In this document: in pieces, positions 59,581-64,000 of the stretch | How positions within the stretch are numbered: position 1 is the first letter of the stretch | How the letters are laid out: each line of letters starts with the position of its first letter | Assembly (NCBI RefSeq): GCF_039954865.1 | Contig: NZ_CP157197.1 | Coordinates: 823,501 to 887,500 of the forward strand | DNA: 64,000 bases | Source: Rickettsia sp. Oklahoma-10 | GTDB taxonomy: Bacteria > Pseudomonadota > Alphaproteobacteria > Rickettsiales > Rickettsiaceae | Direction: 5' to 3' | The notes under the pieces: generated by a model | Database searches by the model: none | The model's input: only the letters and a program-made list of their open reading frames with translations | What the model was told of the DNA's origin: nothing | Program-made: the position numbers and the translations under genes

Positions 59581-61620
59581 TTAATTACCAACTGCTGCAT
59601 CTATAATCTTTTCTGCCTCTTCACCAGTAATTTTTTCTTTATCATTCAGAATGAGATTAGCATTCTTTAAGTCCTCTCCTATGCTTTCCGCTTTTCCTTT
59701 TAAAATCTTAGCCAGAAACTGCTCGGCAAGAGCATAATAAGATATTCTATTGCCAGGTTTTGCAAAGCCATGTCCTTCATCGTTATAAAGTGCATAAACT
59801 ACCGGTATATGTTTCGTTTTCATGCTATTTACAATCTGATCGGACTCTGTTTGTTTTACACGAGGATCGTTAGCTCCTTGAGCAATAAAAAGTGGTTTTT
59901 TAATATTATCAACAAATGTTAAAGGAGAGCGTTCATTTAAAAATTCTATATCTTTTTCGTGGTCCCAAGATCCAATTCTTTTTTTAAATTCATTTAAGGT
60001 CGGTTCCCAATAGGGCGGTACACTTTTAATTAAGGTTAATAAATTTGAAGGACCTACAACATCAACACCGCAAGCAAATATGTCAGGTGTCATAGTAAGA
60101 CCAACTAAAGTTGCATAACCACCGTAACTACCACCCATAATACAAACTTTATCAGGGTCAGTTATATTATTCTTAACTGCCCAGTTGACTCCATCAAGTA
60201 AATCATAATGCATCTTTCTGCCCCATTCGAGATTACTAGCATTAACAAAATCCTTACCAAAGCCTGTAGAACCACGGTAATTAATACTTAACACTGCATA
60301 GCCACGATTAGCAAGCCATTGATGCTCAGGATTATATCCCCAGCTATCACGTACCCACGGACCACCATGAACATTAATTATTAGCGGTACTTTTTTATCG
60401 GGGATATTATTTTCATCAAGTTTTATATCATTTGGAAAAGTGATATAGCTAACTAAATTAAGCCCGTCACGTGACTTGATAATTATCGGTATCATCTTAG
60501 CAAGATTATATTGCTCAAGTTCTTTACGGTTAGTAAATAAAAATTCAGCTTTTTTATTTTTCCTATCATATTTATAATATTTCAACGGTGCATTATCACT
60601 ATCATAAGCGACAAGCCAAGTTTTATCATCTAACGTTCTACTATTGATAATTAAATCACCACGATCAAGTGCCTGCAAATATTTAATATCGCCTTCAATA
60701 TCCTTATCTAATATCTTGTATGATACTCTATCATAGTTTACAGATACTACTTGTGGAGTTTGTGTGATAGGATGAACTGTAAATACACCAATATCAGCTT
60801 TTGAATCTTCAGCTAATATTTCATATTTACCGGTAGCTAAGTTTAAAGCTTTAAGTGCCGCAGTATTGCGATTACGCCCATCAACCATATAGAGAATTTT
60901 ATCACTAGCATCAAAGCCTAAAATAGAAGTATTAGCAGAATCTTCCATTGATATTTTAGTAAATAATTCCCATTTATCATTTTTTAGCTCATAATACTCT
61001 GTTCCTCCGTCCTTATCAGGTGCAGCAGCATATTTTATGTGTAAATTATTATCTACTATGAAACCTGTAAATTTTTCGTTTTTTAGTACTAGCTCTTTTT
61101 CTAAAGTATCTAGATTTAATTTATAAACATCAAAATATTTAGGGTTACGCTCATTTAAATCTATTAATATTTCATTAGGATTTTTATAGCTTGCTGCAAC
61201 TATACCTGCTCTAACATCACGTTCAGGAGTAAGTAATTTTGTTTCTTTTGTGTCTATATTATAACTATATAGTCTAAAATTCTCATCGCCCTTATGGTCC
61301 TTAGAATATATAATATTCTTATTATTATAAACTACCATATAGCCTCTTATCCCACGATCTTTATCATGAGTTATGGCTTCAGCTTTACTAATATTATCTG
61401 CAGGTGCTAGCCAAATATTTAAGACACCGTCTTTTGGTGCGATATATAGAATATACTTACCGTCGTGAGTTAAAGAAACTTTTGCTTTATCAGGATTACC
61501 GAATAAAACCTTTCTTGGGATTATCTGATTATTATTATTTGTTAACATGGTTTGATTTTGAAACATAAAAAGCACTCCTATTGTTAATATAGTAGTGATA
61601 ATATAGAGAAATTTTGTCAT
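59581..61620 (-). CDS. Prolyl oligopeptidase-family (S9) serine peptidase
   Basis: The 679-residue protein has an N-terminal hydrophobic segment (about residues 4-20, FLYIITTILTIGVLFMF), a beta-propeller domain and a C-terminal alpha/beta hydrolase. The catalytic Ser is in GGSYGGYATL, Asp in GANDPRVKQTES and His in DEGHGFAKP. VHGGPWVRDSWGYNPEHQWL is the oxyanion region. It is S9C acylaminoacyl-peptidase-like and probably degrades oligopeptides in the periplasm or while membrane-anchored. The substrate is unknown. Confidence 0.92.
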   Translation of the reverse strand: MTKFLYIITTILTIGVLFMFQNQTMLTNNNNQIIPRKVLFGNPDKAKVSLTHDGKYILYIAPKDGVLNIWLAPADNISKAEAITHDKDRGIRGYMVVYNNKNIIYSKDHKGDENFRLYSYNIDTKETKLLTPERDVRAGIVAASYKNPNEILIDLNERNPKYFDVYKLNLDTLEKELVLKNEKFTGFIVDNNLHIKYAAAPDKDGGTEYYELKNDKWELFTKISMEDSANTSILGFDASDKILYMVDGRNRNTAALKALNLATGKYEILAEDSKADIGVFTVHPITQTPQVVSVNYDRVSYKILDKDIEGDIKYLQALDRGDLIINSRTLDDKTWLVAYDSDNAPLKYYKYDRKNKKAEFLFTNRKELEQYNLAKMIPIIIKSRDGLNLVSYITFPNDIKLDENNIPDKKVPLIINVHGGPWVRDSWGYNPEHQWLANRGYAVLSINYRGSTGFGKDFVNASNLEWGRKMHYDLLDGVNWAVKNNITDPDKVCIMGGSYGGYATLVGLTMTPDIFACGVDVVGPSNLLTLIKSVPPYWEPTLNEFKKRIGSWDHEKDIEFLNERSPLTFVDNIKKPLFIAQGANDPRVKQTESDQIVNSMKTKHIPVVYALYNDEGHGFAKPGNRISYYALAEQFLAKILKGKAESIGEDLKNANLILNDKEKITGEEAEKIIDAAVGN

Positions 61621-61660
61621 TACTAATAGTTTATTATTTAATTTTGTGGTTCTTTTGATT

Positions 61661-61768
61661 TCATGCCCGTGAAAGCTAGAACCTCAGTTGTGAAAAAGTC
61701 GCTAGATTTTAAAATTAAAAGCTTGAGTTAGATCACTTTTTTAGATTTCCACTTTCGCGGGCATGACA
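61661..61768 (-). repeat. Palindromic element with tcatgcccgtgaaag ends
   Basis: TCATGCCCGTGAAAGCTAGA at the left is paired with TAGATTTCCACTTTCGCGGG and CATGACA at the right. An inner GAAAAAGTCGCTAGATTTT region and AAAATTAAAAGC follow. It lies between the S9 peptidase start and the Tim44-like stop. Confidence 0.72.
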
Positions 61769-61789
61769 TTCAAGCCACAAATATAACAG

Positions 61790-62425
61790 CTACACTTTTT
61801 CAATATTGCTTAAGAACCAATCAACTTCTTTGGTATTAGCATTACGTGTAAATGTCCATTCTTCTTTTAAATCTTCAATTTTGTCAACGACATTTTTACC
61901 TTGGAATAATAATTTAATAAATATGTTGTTACCGAACAGATAAATTTCCAAATATTTTGCACTTAAAGCCGATGAATCAAAAAAATCACCATAAGATGGT
62001 ATTATTTTTTCAAATTCTTCTAAGTATCTTTTATCTATCAGCTCAGATAATTCTTGAGTGTCTTTTTTATAAGCAGCTTCTATAATCATTTGAAAGGCAG
62101 TTTTAGCATTATTTATAAATTTAACCGGATCAAATGAATAAAGGCGTTTATGGATTTGTTCCATTCCATCTACGACTGCAGTTATATTTTGTTCCACTAT
62201 TATATCTTTAAAAGCTTTAATATCTTGGGCTGTTGGAAAAATTTTTTCTTCTTTATGAGATTTAACTGCGCTATGGGTTACATCTTTAATAACAGGTTCG
62301 CCAAAATAAGATTTTTGCTTTGTTTGCTCCTCTTCTGAAGTAGCACCAAGAGTCGTAATTAATTTGTTGATAATAAAAAAGGTAATAACGGCAAAAATTA
62401 ATAACTCTATTATTTGAGGAGACAT
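61790..62425 (-). CDS. Tim44-like domain protein, membrane anchored
   Basis: The 211-residue protein has one N-terminal helix (about residues 5-22, IIELLIFAVITFFIINKLI) and a Tim44-like domain. The domain includes FINNAKTAFQMIIEAAYKKD, the LSELIDKRYLEEFE block and WTFTRNANTKEVDWFLSNIE. Alphaproteobacterial relatives of the mitochondrial Tim44 import factor have this layout. The bacterial role is not settled but is probably at the inner membrane. The gene has a 325-base upstream gap with no other gene. Confidence 0.85.
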   Translation of the reverse strand: MSPQIIELLIFAVITFFIINKLITTLGATSEEEQTKQKSYFGEPVIKDVTHSAVKSHKEEKIFPTAQDIKAFKDIIVEQNITAVVDGMEQIHKRLYSFDPVKFINNAKTAFQMIIEAAYKKDTQELSELIDKRYLEEFEKIIPSYGDFFDSSALSAKYLEIYLFGNNIFIKLLFQGKNVVDKIEDLKEEWTFTRNANTKEVDWFLSNIEKV

Positions 62426-62662
62426 TTTCTATTTATTTTTATTAAAAGATGATTCTTATATCTTAATATAAAAAAATAATCTTTTAAAGTGATTTAATAA
62501 AAATAAGAATTTATTTTTATCTGCATTAAACTTAAAGTTTAAAAAATAACTAAAATATCTTGATTTTTTAATTAATACGATATATTATTTATTTTGTAAA
62601 TATTGTTTAAACGCTATCATTGCAAAACATTTATAGTATTTAGTCCGTTTATGTTAGGTGAT

Positions 62663-62703
62663 TGTTATACTAAAGCTTAATTTTTAAGCATTTTAGTATA
62701 ACA
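62663..62703. repeat. Hairpin with 17-bp stem in the gap between rbfA and the Tim44-like gene
   Basis: GTTATACTAAA GCTTAA, a TTT loop, then TTAAGC, a 2-base bulge, and TTTAGTATAAC. It is about 50 bases beyond the rbfA stop. There is no clear T-run on the minus strand. The other bases of the 62426-62752 gap are A+T-rich with no coding or RNA signal that I can see. Confidence 0.6.
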
Positions 62704-62752
62704 GATAATTGTTGTTTTCAATTATTGACTTTAGTTACTAGCACTTTTTTAT

Positions 62753-63139
62753 TTATTCACTTATCTCGCCTTTTAGACTGATATTTTTTAATAGTTTTTC
62801 CACTTTTATAGCATTATCAAATCCATGATCGTAATGAAATCTTACATCAGGCGAGAATTTCATTTTTATTTTATTAGTAATCAAATTTCTGATAGCATTG
62901 TTAGAATTATTTAATGCATCCATAATTTCATCAACTGTTAGTTTAGTATTAAAAGGCAAGAAATAACAATTAGTGATTTTTAAGTCGGCAGTAACTATAA
63001 CTTTCGTAATAGTGAGAGGACAGTCAAAAAGCCTGCTATCCAGCATTTTACCACGCCTTAGAATTGCTATTAATGCTTCATTTATAACACTTGCTAATTT
63101 TTGTTGTCTATAAGAATTGGTTTTAGTTAATTTTTTCAT
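62753..63139 (-). CDS. rbfA: Ribosome-binding factor A
   Basis: RbfA is a KH-type factor needed for 30S subunit maturation and 16S 5' end processing. The 128-residue protein starts with [20 protein letters not shown] and has the [17 protein letters not shown] core and the C-terminal [18 protein letters not shown]. Its start overlaps the end of the upstream membrane-protein gene by 17 bases. Confidence 0.93.
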   Translation of the reverse strand: MKKLTKTNSYRQQKLASVINEALIAILRRGKMLDSRLFDCPLTITKVIVTADLKITNCYFLPFNTKLTVDEIMDALNNSNNAIRNLITNKIKMKFSPDVRFHYDHGFDNAIKVEKLLKNISLKGEISE

Positions 63140-63566
63140 AAATTATATAATATAATGTTAGGGCATAATAACATATTTTAGCCACGCTACAAATACTTAA
63201 AAACTTTAAAAATTTGGTTTTTAAAAAACCAGAGGATAAAGAAATCAAGCTTCCCCAAAAAGGAAACACCATTAAGCAAAGTATAAATATCTCATATGTG
63301 TAATATAGTGTTGCTAAATTTTTATACCTTAAAATATTTTTTTCATTTTTAGAAGCATAAAAAATATTTAAAACTATTATTCCAAAAATATAATTGACTG
63401 CATTACTGCTAAGAGAAGCACTAGTAGCTACTAGTAGCATTATTAAACTATTATAACTCCCAAACATTTCCATAGAATGAAATATTAATTCATTCTGAAA
63501 ACAAATCACAAGATTTGAGACAAAACTATCAATAAATAATAAACTATATGCTTCAAATTGTTCCAT
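63123..63566 (-). CDS. YqaA-like (DedA/VTT-related) membrane protein
   Basis: The 147-residue membrane protein has about four helices. [19 protein letters not shown] resembles the YqaA motif (ATLGxxLGxxxNYxxG), followed by the [15 protein letters not shown] region of VTT-type proteins. The first open start (63611) lies within the end of a palindromic element and adds 15 residues. I prefer ATG 63566 (MEQFEAYSL), which fits the family better. It overlaps the rbfA start. Confidence 0.65.
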   Translation of the reverse strand: MEQFEAYSLLFIDSFVSNLVICFQNELIFHSMEMFGSYNSLIMLLVATSASLSSNAVNYIFGIIVLNIFYASKNEKNILRYKNLATLYYTYEIFILCLMVFPFWGSLISLSSGFLKTKFLKFLSICSVAKICYYALTLYYIIYEKIN

Positions 63567-63607
63567 AAATATTATATAGTAAATTTTAATTAGTGGTGTT
63601 GTATTTT

Positions 63608-63734
63608 TCATTCCCGCGTAAGGCTGTAGGCCACGGAATCCAGAAAATCACCTTAAATATTTAGGGTATATAATATAAACATATAAAAACTTGTTTTTAT
63701 ATTGTTTTACTAGATCCTCATTTTCCGGGAATGA
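63608..63734. repeat. Palindromic element with tcattcccgc ends, second copy
   Basis: The ends TCATTCCCGCGTAAGG with CACGGAATCCAG on the left, and CTAGATCCTCATTTTCCGGG then AATGA on the right. The inner CATATAAAAACTT is shared with 14226-14357. It lies between the divergent YqaA-like and RDD-family genes and includes the upstream alternative start codon of the former. Confidence 0.75.
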
Positions 63735-63810
63735 TATTGAATGCTTTTTAAAAGTCATACAACAAAGCCATTCCAATTATATCACAAAAACTACAATAAA
63801 GTAACCGGCA

Positions 63811-64000
63811 ATGAAAAAGCAAATTATTTATCCTGATTTTATAGCACGAATTTTTTCTACGGCACTTGATTTATCCTTATTTGCCTTTATAGCAATCCCA
63901 ATATCACAATTCTGCTCTTTTAATTTATTATGGTTGTTCTTTAATGATTATTTTCTTAGCACTAACATTAGTCTTCATAATCCTGATGAAATGTTTAGTT
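63811..64000 (+). CDS. RDD-family membrane protein, N-terminal part (cut by window end)
   Basis: An ATG at 63811 opens a frame that is still open at base 64000 (63 codons). The start MKKQIIYPDFIARIFSTALD with LSLFAFIAIPIS fits the RDD family, named for Arg-Asp-Asp in its first helix, though here the positions read ARIFSTALD, so one Asp and the Arg remain. The function of these small membrane proteins is mostly unknown. The gene continues beyond the window. Confidence 0.55.
   Translation, partial: MKKQIIYPDFIARIFSTALDLSLFAFIAIPISQFCSFNLLWLFFNDYFLSTNISLHNPDEMFS

Overview
The window looks like a chromosome segment of an obligate intracellular alphaproteobacterium of the genus Rickettsia. It is very A+T-rich and has many small decaying regions between conserved single-copy genes. 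Copies of Rickettsia palindromic elements (RPEs) lie both between genes and in frame inside genes. The genes include a cytochrome oxidase operon, a TCA enzyme, and cell-wall genes that survive genome reduction. I cannot name the species from the sequence alone.

Layout. 1-1060: decayed DNA. 1-6.4 kb: ruvB, an MsbA-like exporter, the muropeptide permease ampG and the D,D-carboxypeptidase dacF, all on plus. 6.6-11.2 kb, minus: rlpA, a BON-domain lipoprotein, yciB, an FTR1 iron permease with its cupredoxin, a tiny CoxF-like protein and an FKBP-type protein. 11.3-18.4 kb, plus: an intradiol-dioxygenase-like protein, a TlpA-like protein, sppA, dut, slt and an L,D-carboxypeptidase, with a 58-codon LptM-like lipoprotein on minus. 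18.4-26.3 kb, minus: addB, a class I glutamine amidotransferase, coxA, a ruined CatB/Vat acetyltransferase, coxB and a ruined nucleotidyltransferase. 26.5-34.9 kb, plus: an M23 peptidase, lspA, a BamF-like lipoprotein, murD, ftsW, murG and an unknown lipoprotein. 34.9-38.1 kb: decayed DNA, a GT4 glycosyltransferase and a broken Rpn/PD-(D/E)XK transposase. 38.2-48.3 kb, plus: dapF, mtaB, pheS, pheT, dnaN, a DUF3576 protein and leuS. 48.8-53.5 kb, minus: rnd, ftsB, cdsA, uppS and an EnvZ/OmpR-like pair. 53.8-57 kb, plus: ilvE, dapA, smpB and a DsbA-family protein. 57.2-63.6 kb, minus: sucD, sucC, an S9 peptidase, a Tim44-like protein, rbfA and a YqaA-like membrane protein. The window ends inside an RDD-family gene on plus.

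How the genes fit together. Envelope biology dominates. Peptidoglycan precursor synthesis is represented by dapA, dapF, murD, murG and uppS; division by ftsW and ftsB; wall turnover and recycling by slt, dacF, rlpA, the M23 peptidase, the L,D-carboxypeptidase and ampG; lipid and lipoprotein maturation by lspA, cdsA, msbA, and the LptM- and BamF-like lipoproteins. Energy metabolism is represented by coxAB and sucCD.

The strongest unusual theme is RPE invasion of proteins. addB carries four internal RPE-like segments and an RPE-like 3' end. A BON lipoprotein has RPE-1 placed in front of its signal peptide. A glycosyltransferase and pheT carry insertions. mtaB and the lptM-like gene end inside elements. 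I found no rRNA, tRNA, CRISPR array, intact insertion sequence or clearly new multi-gene system.
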